Assembly (NCBI RefSeq): GCF_025362475.1
Contig: NZ_JANYGH010000001.1
Location: forward strand, 141,509-205,508
Length of the DNA stretch: 64,000 nt
Direction: 5' to 3'
Source: Mucilaginibacter sp.
GTDB lineage: Bacteria > Bacteroidota > Bacteroidia > Sphingobacteriales > Sphingobacteriaceae
In this document: piece by piece, positions 8,623-17,397 of the stretch
How positions within the stretch are numbered: the stretch's first letter is position 1
How the letters are laid out: each line of letters starts with the position of its first letter
Notes under the pieces: model-generated
What the model saw: the letters and a program-made list of their open reading frames with translations, nothing else
Told to the model about the DNA's origin: nothing
Database searches by the model: none
Made by a program: the position numbers and the translations under genes

Positions 8623-8774
8623 TACCTATGACAAGTTTGTTAGCCGTAATTGGATTCAAAATGGCCTGTCACTCTGAGCCTGTCGAAGAGTCGTGTGCAG
8701 AGGCCCTTGCCCACATGCTTCGACAGGCTCAGCAGGACAGCCCCTTTTTTAAACGTCATTTCACCTCAGAGTTG
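8623..8774 (+). repeat. Second palindromic intergenic repeat with CTGAGCCTGTCGAAG arms
   Basis: Lies in tandem right after copy A. It shares outer framework words with it (CCTATGACA at the left, CGTCATTTC...CCTCAGAGTT at the right) but has a different core: a perfect 15-bp inverted repeat, 8674-8688 with 8718-8732. The CTGAGCCTGTCGAAG arm is a motif I know from intergenic palindromes in many bacterial genomes. It probably folds as a hairpin in RNA or single-stranded DNA. Confidence 0.75.
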
Positions 8775-8812
8775 CGCGAAATTTCACAATTCATGATGAG
8801 AAATTAAAAGAA

Positions 8813-9610
8813 TTAATCTTCCACACCTACCGGGGCTTTAATGGCCGTCAATATGCCATCCCATAAAGCAATTCTGGCCTGTAAAGCTTCTTTAACCGCG
8901 GCAGTTGCTTCCTCCCATTTCTGGTCGTCATTGCCACAAAGCTCGGCCGTCATTTGGTAGGCTAATTGCGAGTGGTGATCGCCATCAACTTCAATGTGGC
9001 GTTCAAGGTAATATAACAGGATATCAACCTTGCCGGGCAGTTGTTTGTTAATCTCCTTTACAATACTTAAAAACATATCTGGTATTAAATCTTCGCGACC
9101 AAAGGTAAATACAGCTGCCTGCACATGATTTTTATTAGTGCCGATAACATCAAAAGTATGCTGCATAAAGTTACGCGTAGCCAACGGAATCTCCGCAATG
9201 ATCAAAGCTTCATCAATGTGCTTGCCAAAGTTTAACTCATCAAACAGGTTGCTAATGGCTGTTGCCTGGCTGCCGGCCTGCTGCATGGCGCGCAGGTACA
9301 GTTCAAAATGGCTGGTACGGTTACCCTCTTCGTCTACATCACTTTCTTCGCCGGTTACAATTTCATTAATGAGGTAGCGTGTGTTTGCATTCCCGGTTGG
9401 CATCCATGGAGTAACCGTACAGGTAAGTTTTTGCTGTAACGATTTCAACAGCGACATAAAATCCCAAACGGCAAATACGTGGTGGTCCATGAAAACGGTA
9501 AGCTCATCAAGGGTATTGATGTTTTTATAAAGCTCATGTTGAATTAGTTGATCACGTAAAGGCTTAATCTGTTTTTTTAAAAGTTCTATGCGGTCGCTGT
9601 AATTTGCCAT
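8813..9610 (-). CDS. DUF3050 family protein, heme-oxygenase-like fold
   Basis: A 265-residue cytosolic protein that I recognise as DUF3050. Typical features are an N-terminal helix, [19 protein letters not shown], then [15 protein letters not shown], a helical middle with Glu and His residues ([14 protein letters not shown]), and [16 protein letters not shown]. The spacing of His and Glu residues suggests the all-helical heme-oxygenase-like fold, in which several members are diiron oxidases. No activity has been established for this family to my knowledge. It is monocistronic, with palindromic repeats downstream. Confidence 0.82.
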   Translation of the reverse strand: MANYSDRIELLKKQIKPLRDQLIQHELYKNINTLDELTVFMDHHVFAVWDFMSLLKSLQQKLTCTVTPWMPTGNANTRYLINEIVTGEESDVDEEGNRTSHFELYLRAMQQAGSQATAISNLFDELNFGKHIDEALIIAEIPLATRNFMQHTFDVIGTNKNHVQAAVFTFGREDLIPDMFLSIVKEINKQLPGKVDILLYYLERHIEVDGDHHSQLAYQMTAELCGNDDQKWEEATAAVKEALQARIALWDGILTAIKAPVGVED

Positions 9611-9793
9611 GGGGTAATAAAATTATGAAGCCGCAAAAGTAGCAATCCAGTTTGTTAAATAACAGCAAGTTGCAGTTTTTGACTTTGGGTTGATAGGACG
9701 TTAGTTGAAAATGATTTAAAGTAACGGCGAATTTTATTATTGCCACAAAATAAATATGGCTGTTGTTTTAGATGCCCATAAAGCATTTTGATT

Positions 9794-9833
9794 AAAAAGC
9801 CAGCTACCTTTATGTAAAAGCAGCTGACTTTTT
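9794..9833 (-). terminator. Terminator of the ABC/M1 operon
   Basis: An imperfect stem, AAAAAGCCAGCT at 9794-9805 against AGCTGACTTTTT at 9822-9833, with one mismatch. Read on the minus strand it ends in a T run, 53 bases after the stop of the fused permease/peptidase gene. Confidence 0.7.
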
Positions 9834-9885
9834 AATTATGGTGCAATGCTATCCGGCAGCGTAAAAATTTAATGAATCATCACGA

Positions 9886-12800
9886 TTAAAGATCTTTCGA
9901 ATTATCATTAGGCATGCGGTCAATCAGTTTATTATATGGATCTATACCCACATTTATTGGTTTCCCTTTAACAATAGCAGTTATGGTATGCGGGCCAGCC
10001 GTTAATTTATATCTTTTAAAGTAAAGTGGATTTGTAACCATGCGGCCTTCCCTATTAGTACTGTTAGCAGCAAATACCCCTATATCAATATAATCGTTCA
10101 TGTTCCTGGCCGGTATATCATTGCCCTTTTTATCTATCCAAACCTTTTCAACATTTACCTTTAAGGTTACCTTATATTCATTTTTGTTACCTGTTGGTAT
10201 AGCTTTAGCTTCGGTCACCTTATTATCATACAGGGTAATTTTTTGCCACGTATCGGTTAAATAATACTGTAATGAATCGGGCACGTGCTTTTGCAGGTAT
10301 CGGTACAAATCATTACTGCCTGCAAAGGGCGGCTTACTTTTAAATTGATAGGCATCTTTAAACTCCCGCAGGGCGGCGTTTAAACTATCTTCGCCCATGA
10401 GATCTTTCAACGTGTAAAGCACCAAACCGGCTTTGCCGCCCCACTCAAACCATTTATCAGCCTTTATTAGCGGGTGTTCTTTGTCTTCCATGCGCCGCCT
10501 GATAAACGAGTAAAAGTCAATCTGATCTAACAAGATCCATTTCAGGTTATCTTTCCCGTATTTCTTTTCGGCCATTACCAGGGCACTGTAGGTTGCCAAT
10601 CCTTCCGGAATTACCAACGATCCTACGGTACTATTAGGTGCTACCTGGTAACGCCACCATTGCTGGGCCAGTTCGCGCGTGGTATTAAAATAGCAAAAAT
10701 CAAACTGGTTAGGGTCTTTAAAATCAGCGTTCCACGCGTAATACTCGGCATAGGTATCCATCGTATTTAATGAAGCATCATGAGGGCCGTATACAGAGGT
10801 TTCGGCCAGGCGGATATTTTTGAAAGGGTATGGCCCAAAAGCTGTGGAATAATAACGAAGACCATCTTTATATGCCGCCATAAACCGCCCTATATTGGCA
10901 TTATGAGCAGGATGATAATAGATATTGATATCAACCTTATGATCAAGCTGTACACTATCATGCGATGCCGAATACTTTGCCGATACAATAGCTAATGGAG
11001 CATACATACCCGGTTGCGTTTGTACATAACGATAATAATTCCGGCCATTTTGTTGCCACTGTTTTTGCAGTTCGCCGGGAGCTATGGCTGTTTGATCGCC
11101 TGATGTGCTCACTGTAATATCTATGCTCAGAAGATCAGAAGCGCTGCCCGATTTTAGCGTGCTAATACCAACCGGGTTGTTCTGCGCAATTTCATCTTCA
11201 TGCTTCTCTGGCAAGCCATTTTTTTTACGCACGTAATTGCTGTTCAGTTCGTCATCGTCATCATAACCTATACCGGGCAACCCTCCGTTAAAAAACGTAC
11301 CGTTACGCAGTCTGTTTTTAGCATACAAGCCATTTTCAAAACCTTTGTGGGTAACTGATGAGTTAATCTCGAACACCGCCGAATCGCCGGGAGCTAATGG
11401 TTTTTGAAACTGGTACAAACGAAAATCGGCTGTATCCCGCTTTGGCCTGAACCAATTGAACATCCCCCTTTGGTAGGTTAAGGGATAAGTAAACGGCACC
11501 GGTTTACCATCCATTTTAATGGAGTAATCAGCAAGCTCATCGCCGTCCATCAGCACCTTTGAAATAGACTTATCGGTTCTGTTAAAAACGGTGATAAAGG
11601 CCTTTACAAATTCCTGCTGCTTATCGGGGAATATATCCGCATTTATTACCATGCGGGTTACTTTGGGTAGCGGCAGGCTGGCATATTTTTTTAACGTTTT
11701 TTCATAAATAATAGCCCTGTTCTCATTTTCGCCCTGGGTTAAAAAATTGTTTAAATAACTTATGTTATAGTAATTGTAAGCGCCTACGGCTAAAAAAGCT
11801 GCTACTAATACGGCAGTAAATAGCTTAGTTTTAGCATCAAACCTTTCGGCCAGCAACTGAAGCCGTTCCTTAAATGAACTGGTAACGCCACGATAATAAA
11901 ACAATGCCGAAAGGATGATAAGCAGACCGCCAAAAAGCAGCCAGTACAGGTTAAACCAGTATATAGGTTTCAGCATATGACCCAATCCATCCATATCCGA
12001 GATGCCATACCAGGGTGTATAGGAATAAATGAGCAGGTTATAGTTAAACATGCCCGTTACATTCAGGAAAAAAACCAGCACCCAAAAAGCTACCCCTACC
12101 CCATGTGCCACAAATTTATTATTAATAAGCACATGCACCATGTACGAGAATATAACCATCTCCAATAGGCGGGGCATTACAATGGTAAACACGTAAACCA
12201 AATAAAAAGACAGGTTATACTGATAAAACCCTTTTGCAGTTTGTACCACCAGCCCCGTTATTAAGGGAACCAGGGATAAACCAAATCCAAGAATGAGCAA
12301 CGCGATGAGTTTAGAGCCATTTAGCACCCAGTTTGGCGGCGGCAGAGAATCGTTGATGAAAGCATACCTGGTTATCCTGTCGCGGTGAAGCGTTTCGCCG
12401 GTATAAAATATAATGATGAAAAATATGAAGAACGGGAATACATCATTAAATATATCCATCAACATAATGGTACGCGGGAAATAGGATACACCAAACTCTG
12501 TATTACCCATCCAGAAAACAAAACCCAGAAAACCAACACCGCTTAATAAAATGATCCAGAAATAATTATCACGGATAATGTTGGTTAACTCCACCTTGGT
12601 AAGACTAAACAGGGTATTGCGGTTATAGGAGCCCGAAAAACTAACTTTGGAGTTTAAGATGAGCGAACGCTTTACTTTTGATACTACATCATCAATAGCC
12701 GATTTATCCCGTTTTCCGCTAAAGAACCGCTCAAAATTAAAACGCACATAAGTAAACAACAAAATGACTAACCCTACACCTGTCCACAGGATGCGGTTAA

Positions 12801-13524
12801 ATAAAAAGGCGCCTTCAATAGGAAACAAGGTTGTGTTTTTTTGAATTGAAGTTGCCGTACCCGAAAGCAACCGAACCGCGTTGAGACCAAAAGGATCGGC
12901 ATTAATAATTACCGTGGCATTATTAGTGTGATTAAGGAAAAAGATGGAAAGAAAATAGCCTAAAAACAACAGGATCCCACCGCTATAAATCACCTTTACA
13001 TTGCGGGTAAGCGCTACTAATCCAAAAAACAACGATGAGGTAAAAAACAGGTTTGGGAGTGCCATTGTAAAAAACGGGTGCAGATAATACACCAACTTAT
13101 TAGGGCCGTACTCTTTAGGGTCTTTCCAGCCCATTAAAGGACCAAGTTTAGTACCTATGTAAGCCCCAATAATAATGGAGCTTGCTATAAAAAGCATAAA
13201 TAAAAACGAACCCAAATATCTACCCCAAAAATAGCCGGTTTTGGTGATGGGATAAGTAAGGTAATAGTCTTTGGTATTGTATTCAATATCGCGATATAAA
13301 GCTACCCCCATAATGGACGAGCTTACCAACATCATAAGCATGGTGATACCCGAGCACCAAAGGGCAATTACATAAGGCGCATTGATGTGTTCTTTTTCGC
13401 CTAAAGGTAATGAACCGGTGGCAAAGGTCATTACGGTAAAAACTAGCGCGGCCGCAAAATATAGGTACACCGCGGGCCTCCTGAGGCGATTTTGCACCTC
13501 GAAAATAAATATTTTCCAGAACAT
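9886..13524 (-). CDS. ABC-2 permease fused to an M1 peptidase-like domain without zinc ligands
   Basis: A 1212-residue inner-membrane protein. Residues 1 to about 560 are an ABC-2 type permease with two sets of six or so membrane segments. The rest is an extracytoplasmic M1 aminopeptidase-like region, preceded by a membrane segment near 570-590. In active M1 enzymes the zinc site is HExxH followed by a Glu about 20 residues on. Here the motif reads R950-E951-L-A-Q954, then PEGLATY with E974, so both histidines are replaced and no other HExxH exists in the protein. Catalysis is therefore unlikely and a binding or structural role is inferred. It is the last gene of the operon, 21 bases after its ATPase partner. 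Confidence 0.85.
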   Translation of the reverse strand: MFWKIFIFEVQNRLRRPAVYLYFAAALVFTVMTFATGSLPLGEKEHINAPYVIALWCSGITMLMMLVSSSIMGVALYRDIEYNTKDYYLTYPITKTGYFWGRYLGSFLFMLFIASSIIIGAYIGTKLGPLMGWKDPKEYGPNKLVYYLHPFFTMALPNLFFTSSLFFGLVALTRNVKVIYSGGILLFLGYFLSIFFLNHTNNATVIINADPFGLNAVRLLSGTATSIQKNTTLFPIEGAFLFNRILWTGVGLVILLFTYVRFNFERFFSGKRDKSAIDDVVSKVKRSLILNSKVSFSGSYNRNTLFSLTKVELTNIIRDNYFWIILLSGVGFLGFVFWMGNTEFGVSYFPRTIMLMDIFNDVFPFFIFFIIIFYTGETLHRDRITRYAFINDSLPPPNWVLNGSKLIALLILGFGLSLVPLITGLVVQTAKGFYQYNLSFYLVYVFTIVMPRLLEMVIFSYMVHVLINNKFVAHGVGVAFWVLVFFLNVTGMFNYNLLIYSYTPWYGISDMDGLGHMLKPIYWFNLYWLLFGGLLIILSALFYYRGVTSSFKERLQLLAERFDAKTKLFTAVLVAAFLAVGAYNYYNISYLNNFLTQGENENRAIIYEKTLKKYASLPLPKVTRMVINADIFPDKQQEFVKAFITVFNRTDKSISKVLMDGDELADYSIKMDGKPVPFTYPLTYQRGMFNWFRPKRDTADFRLYQFQKPLAPGDSAVFEINSSVTHKGFENGLYAKNRLRNGTFFNGGLPGIGYDDDDELNSNYVRKKNGLPEKHEDEIAQNNPVGISTLKSGSASDLLSIDITVSTSGDQTAIAPGELQKQWQQNGRNYYRYVQTQPGMYAPLAIVSAKYSASHDSVQLDHKVDINIYYHPAHNANIGRFMAAYKDGLRYYSTAFGPYPFKNIRLAETSVYGPHDASLNTMDTYAEYYAWNADFKDPNQFDFCYFNTTRELAQQWWRYQVAPNSTVGSLVIPEGLATYSALVMAEKKYGKDNLKWILLDQIDFYSFIRRRMEDKEHPLIKADKWFEWGGKAGLVLYTLKDLMGEDSLNAALREFKDAYQFKSKPPFAGSNDLYRYLQKHVPDSLQYYLTDTWQKITLYDNKVTEAKAIPTGNKNEYKVTLKVNVEKVWIDKKGNDIPARNMNDYIDIGVFAANSTNREGRMVTNPLYFKRYKLTAGPHTITAIVKGKPINVGIDPYNKLIDRMPNDNSKDL

Positions 13525-13545
13525 ATTGTTGTGATTTAAAGAGGG

Positions 13546-14433
13546 TTAAATGGTATTTACATCTACACGGGTAGCAATATTGCTGAAGTAAACATCCTCA
13601 AGACCAGGGCTTACCGCTACAAAACCATTCCCCGGGTCAGTATCCTGTATCACGCGGATATGTAGTTTACCTATTTTTAACTGTGTGGATATCACCGTAA
13701 AATCGTCCTGGTAAAAATTGAGGTCCTGCTTACTGATGGCTTTACTAAATATTTTACCTTCCAACTCATTTACAGCAGTATCGGGTTGGCCTGCATACAA
13801 CACCTCGCCCTGGCAAATGATGGCAAAGTTGGAGCAAAGCGTGCTTACATCTTCAACTATATGGGTTGATAGGATCACTATCGTATTTTCGCCCAGCTGA
13901 CTTAGCAAGTTATAAAAGCGGTTCCGCTCGGCTGGGTCAAGTCCGGCGGTTGGTTCATCAACAATGATGAGCTTAGGATTACCTATCAGTGCCTGGGCAA
14001 TGCCAAAACGCTGTTTCATACCTCCCGAATAGGTGCCAAGGTGCTTCTTCCTGTCTTTTGAAAGGTTCACGTTTTCAAGCAGGCTGCCTACCAGGTCCTT
14101 CCGTTCGCCGGCATTACCGATCCCTTTAAGCTGGGCAATGTGATCAAGCATCCGCTCGGCAGATATTTTAGGGTAAACCCCAAACTCTTGCGGCAGGTAA
14201 CCTAATAATTGCCTTACTTCGGTTTTATTTTTCAGCACATCCAGGTCATCCAAAAAAACGCTGCCTTTATCTGCTTCCTGCAAGGTAGCTATGGTACGCA
14301 TCAGGGATGATTTGCCCGCTCCGTTTGGTCCCAGCAAACCAAACATGCCATTTGATAGGGTCAGTGATACATCCTTTAAAGCATGCACCCCATTGGCATA
14401 GGTTTTTGAAAGTGAATTGATAACTAATTTCAT
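13546..14433 (-). CDS. ABC transporter ATP-binding protein
   Basis: A 295-residue ATPase, partner of the fused permease downstream. Walker A GPNGAGKSS, Q-loop LPQEFGVYP, signature YSGGMKQRFGIAQAL, Walker B LIIVDEPTAGLD and the switch His in STHIVED are all intact. The extra C-terminal 80 residues resemble the accessory domain of drug- or antibiotic-export ATPases. Substrate unknown. It lies 26 bases after the preceding operon gene. Confidence 0.92.
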   Translation of the reverse strand: MKLVINSLSKTYANGVHALKDVSLTLSNGMFGLLGPNGAGKSSLMRTIATLQEADKGSVFLDDLDVLKNKTEVRQLLGYLPQEFGVYPKISAERMLDHIAQLKGIGNAGERKDLVGSLLENVNLSKDRKKHLGTYSGGMKQRFGIAQALIGNPKLIIVDEPTAGLDPAERNRFYNLLSQLGENTIVILSTHIVEDVSTLCSNFAIICQGEVLYAGQPDTAVNELEGKIFSKAISKQDLNFYQDDFTVISTQLKIGKLHIRVIQDTDPGNGFVAVSPGLEDVYFSNIATRVDVNTI

Positions 14434-14459
14434 AAGTTGTAAGTGGTTAGGTATTTCTA

Positions 14460-15194
14460 TTATCGTTTTATTGTATTATTGGCCGCTCCATTGATAAGTA
14501 GCTGTGTACTATCGGCCATGCTATAATCCAGGTGCTGTATGCTTGCCTGGTGTAAAATGAGCTTGCTCCGGTTTAAAATCTGCAGCTTGGCGTTTTCAAA
14601 GCGGTTGTTTTTTAAAATAGTGAGTATGGAGCCACTTAAAAGGCTTTCGCCTACCGCAGCATTTACAGATCGAATATGATTATTAGCCAACACTACATGG
14701 CTCCCGTAGCTTTGGGTAATAGTTAAGCTATCCTGTTTAAAGCCATCAATCAAAACCTCGCGCGAATTCCAGCCTTCTGTGGTTACCGTATCAATAATTT
14801 TTTGCCCTTTAACCGTACTAAAAGCATTAACATTCACACTTTTTAAATCGGGACAAGATATCAGCAACAGTTGGGCATTGTGGTTGTAGTAACGTTCAAC
14901 TGCCAGGTTCACATCTATTTGAAGGTGAGTACCCGTTTGTTTTACTTTTACATAATGCCGGGCGTCTGATTCTATCTTCACACTAAACGGTCCTTGTATC
15001 AATTTTACATTGGCTATGTGCCCCGCATTAATATCCAACACATCAAAGTTTTTAAAATCAAGCGGGATGTAATAGGCGTATACATCTTTATACTTGCCGG
15101 TATTAAATTCCTTTTTTAGCAAATAATCATATCCCAGTATTGATAACACCAGGAACAGTAAGGCAGCTATAAATATTTTTGTACTCGTCTTCAT
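14460..15194 (-). CDS. Membrane-anchored protein resembling DUF2807 beta-helix proteins
   Basis: 244 residues with one N-terminal hydrophobic segment (about 8-26) that acts as a signal anchor or uncleaved signal. The remainder is a repetitive beta-strand region with short Asn- and Ser-rich turns (VNVNAFSTVKG, SLTITQSYGSHVVL, NAAVGESLLSGS), like the putative adhesin-head (DUF2807) domain common in Bacteroidota. It is translationally coupled to the GntR gene (ATGA overlap). The family link is by appearance only and the function is unknown, but its place inside an ABC operon suggests an envelope-facing accessory. Confidence 0.7.
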   Translation of the reverse strand: MKTSTKIFIAALLFLVLSILGYDYLLKKEFNTGKYKDVYAYYIPLDFKNFDVLDINAGHIANVKLIQGPFSVKIESDARHYVKVKQTGTHLQIDVNLAVERYYNHNAQLLLISCPDLKSVNVNAFSTVKGQKIIDTVTTEGWNSREVLIDGFKQDSLTITQSYGSHVVLANNHIRSVNAAVGESLLSGSILTILKNNRFENAKLQILNRSKLILHQASIQHLDYSMADSTQLLINGAANNTIKR

Positions 15195-15583
15195 TTGTTT
15201 GGGTCTGTTTTGGGTTGAGCAATGGCCAATCTGTATTTTTCGTACATAGCCTCTAAATCCTTAATATCTATATCAAGCAGGTATATATTTCTAAAAAACT
15301 CAGGCATCTGCTGTTGAATAAAACGTTCCTTACGGTAGGCTTTAACTTTTTGAGGGCCATCTGCCGCCACAAATATTCCCAGTCCGCGTTTGTTTACAAC
15401 CACCTCCTGGCTCTGCAAAAACTCGTACGATCTGATAACAGTATTTGGATTTACTTCCAGCTCAATAGCAAGGTCCCTTGTCGACGGAATCTTTTGATCC
15501 GGCAACCATTTACCTAATAATATATTTTCGCTCACATAGGCTGCTATTTGCAGGTATATGGCATCCTTATCTTTAAACTCCAT
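15191..15583 (-). CDS. GntR family regulator, YtrA subfamily
   Basis: A 130-residue transcription factor. Its N-terminal winged helix-turn-helix (about 8-75) carries the GntR motif IPSTRDLAIELEVNPNTVIRSYEFL. It lacks a large effector domain, having only a short helical C-terminus, and that size defines the YtrA group, whose members control linked ABC transporter operons. It sits in the middle of such an operon and probably represses it from the inverted repeat at 17220-17249. Confidence 0.9.
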   Translation of the reverse strand: MEFKDKDAIYLQIAAYVSENILLGKWLPDQKIPSTRDLAIELEVNPNTVIRSYEFLQSQEVVVNKRGLGIFVAADGPQKVKAYRKERFIQQQMPEFFRNIYLLDIDIKDLEAMYEKYRLAIAQPKTDPNK

Positions 15584-15595
15584 AGTTAAACCAGA

Positions 15596-16381
15596 TCATA
15601 CCTGTTTTTCTTTTAAACGAAAGTAGGCGGCTACCCAAAAAAACAAAGCCATACCTACAAACACCACCTGGCCCGTCCACACAAAACCCGACACGTTAAC
15701 AGAATACATGGTTCCTTTTTCCATGAACCCTACATTGCTAAACGGCATTACCTGGATAATATCCCGGTTTAACATTTGCCGCATAACCAAATTATTGCAT
15801 ATAATTAAAACACCTATAACTATAAAAAACAGCAACGCTGTTTTTACAAAATGCATCTTTTTAAAATAGATGGCTCCAAAAAAAGCAATGGAGTGCAATA
15901 CACCATATATGGTAAGCAGTACAAAAAGCACGCTAGTGCTTAAACCATTTACATTATAAAATAAGCTGAACACCTCTTGCTGCTCCCCAGGAAAATGCTT
16001 GATGTTCAATAAAAATAACATCACCAGGTAAAAAGCTGATATTACCAGTACCAGGAATATAACGAAGGAATAGAGCCAGGCCACCAGGTACTTTTCAAAA
16101 TGTGTGGCTGGTAAGGTGAGGCTTGTAATGGCCTTTTTACTATTTATATCAGCAAATATGGTACTTGTAAATACCGTTCCGGTAAACATTACAACCCACA
16201 ATAACAGCAATAATTGCAGGCTTATTTCCATACGTACGTTTATTAGGTACACCATAAAGCTGCCGCCAAGCATCAGTACTCCCATGAGCACAATCAACGA
16301 CATCAGGTAGCTTTTATAATGCTCCGCTGTGAATTTAATAAACAGCATCCCGAAACGTGCGGGCTTAAAAATATTATTCAT
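15596..16381 (-). CDS. ABC-2-like membrane protein
   Basis: A 261-residue polytopic membrane protein with about six hydrophobic segments (for example YLMSLIVLMGVLMLGGSFMVYL, LLLLLWVVMFTGTVF and WLYSFVIFLVLVISAFYLVMLFL) and no soluble domain. The gene overlaps the upstream ATPase gene by eight bases, so it is most probably the permease of that ABC pair. Sequence resemblance to characterised permeases is weak, as is usual for this class. Substrate unknown. Confidence 0.8.
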   Translation of the reverse strand: MNNIFKPARFGMLFIKFTAEHYKSYLMSLIVLMGVLMLGGSFMVYLINVRMEISLQLLLLLWVVMFTGTVFTSTIFADINSKKAITSLTLPATHFEKYLVAWLYSFVIFLVLVISAFYLVMLFLLNIKHFPGEQQEVFSLFYNVNGLSTSVLFVLLTIYGVLHSIAFFGAIYFKKMHFVKTALLFFIVIGVLIICNNLVMRQMLNRDIIQVMPFSNVGFMEKGTMYSVNVSGFVWTGQVVFVGMALFFWVAAYFRLKEKQV

Positions 16382-17219
16382 TTACTGATGCATTTAAAGT
16401 TTTTAAAACAGGTTGATTATCGGCAATGATGGCATTAAAAAGTATTTCCAGATCTACCTTACTATACTCGCCGGTAGTATTCTTAAGGATGGCGTTTTTA
16501 CCCCGCGGACCATTTTCCTCATATAGAACAGGCAGATCTTCTGTATCTGAATAACTGCCGAATGTGATTTTTTCAATTACATCATCAATGGACTGATTGA
16601 TCACAATCTCGCCACCATGCAATACCAGCAGGGTATCAATTAAGCTATCGAGATCTCTTACCTGGTGTGTGGATATTACAATACATCTATCCTCGGTAAG
16701 TATTGATGCGATGAGTTTTCTGAACTGCACCTTAGATGGAATATCAAGCCCATTGGTGGGCTCGTCCATGATCATCAACCCTGTATTTGTGGCCAGCCCA
16801 AAAGCTATCATGGCCTTCTTTTGCTGCCCGTATGATTGTTTATTCATAACGGCATCAATATCCACATCCAAAGCCCTCAGGTATTGATAAAAATCGGCTT
16901 TGCTAAAGTTGGGATAAAAATATGCCGTATTGGCCACAAACTGGGCGGGTGTAAGATCAGGTACAAATAGCTCTTCGGCCAGGAAGTAAATATCTTCAAG
17001 TACCGAAACCGGCCTGTCGGAAACGTTCATGCCATTAAAAGCACAACTTCCTTTTAAAGGAAAAGCCAACCCCGCTATATTTTTTAACAAGGTTGATTTA
17101 CCGGCGCCGTTTTTTCCCAGCAAGCCGTAAATATGCCCTTTAGTTAGTTTGAGGTTTAGTCCACTAAAAAGCAGCTTGTTTTTTTGGTACCCGAAATGCA
17201 GATCTTTTATCTCTATCAT
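16374..17219 (-). CDS. ABC transporter ATP-binding protein, first gene of GntR operon
   Basis: An ABC ATPase of about 281 residues: Walker A GLLGKNGAGKST, Walker B LMIMDEPTNGLD, switch His in STHQVRD. The signature position reads QSYGQQKKAMIAFGL, so LSGGQ is replaced by SYGQQ. A frame from 17279 exists, but homologues start at MIEIKDLHFGYQ, so I place the start at 17219; the earlier codons would cover the promoter and operator. Together with the next gene it forms the first of two ABC systems in this operon. Confidence 0.88.
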   Translation of the reverse strand: MIEIKDLHFGYQKNKLLFSGLNLKLTKGHIYGLLGKNGAGKSTLLKNIAGLAFPLKGSCAFNGMNVSDRPVSVLEDIYFLAEELFVPDLTPAQFVANTAYFYPNFSKADFYQYLRALDVDIDAVMNKQSYGQQKKAMIAFGLATNTGLMIMDEPTNGLDIPSKVQFRKLIASILTEDRCIVISTHQVRDLDSLIDTLLVLHGGEIVINQSIDDVIEKITFGSYSDTEDLPVLYEENGPRGKNAILKNTTGEYSKVDLEILFNAIIADNQPVLKTLNASVNE

Positions 17220-17249
17220 TGTAGTGCTATAGTTAGATAGTGCACTACA
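17220..17249. promoter_or_regulatory. Inverted repeat, probable GntR operator
   Basis: TGTAGTGC at 17220-17227 and its exact complement GCACTACA at 17242-17249 flank an AT-rich centre. It lies between the -7 box and the start codon of the first operon gene, a position where a bound repressor would block transcription. The operon's own YtrA-type regulator is the obvious candidate. Confidence 0.6.
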
Positions 17250-17279
17250 AATGTACGCAAGTATAATTGAGAATTCCAA
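17248..17279 (-). promoter_or_regulatory. Promoter of the ABC/GntR operon
   Basis: On the minus strand, TACATTTG (complement of 17248-17255) matches TAnnTTTG, with a TTG 21 nt upstream (complement of 17277-17279). The -7 box abuts and slightly overlaps the inverted repeat. Confidence 0.55.
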
Positions 17280-17397
17280 GCACTCAGAAAAAAATATAAA
17301 TGTTTTTTCTAACTGCCTGGAACAATGGATAGCTTAATGCGAAAAATAGAGGTAACGATGAAGTTAAGCTATTAAAGGCTTAAATATCAATCCCCTC

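Noticed and set aside
17220..17279. N-terminal extension of the first ABC ATPase (20 residues)
   Set aside because: It would translate through the -7 box and operator; homologues begin at MIEIKDLHFGYQ.
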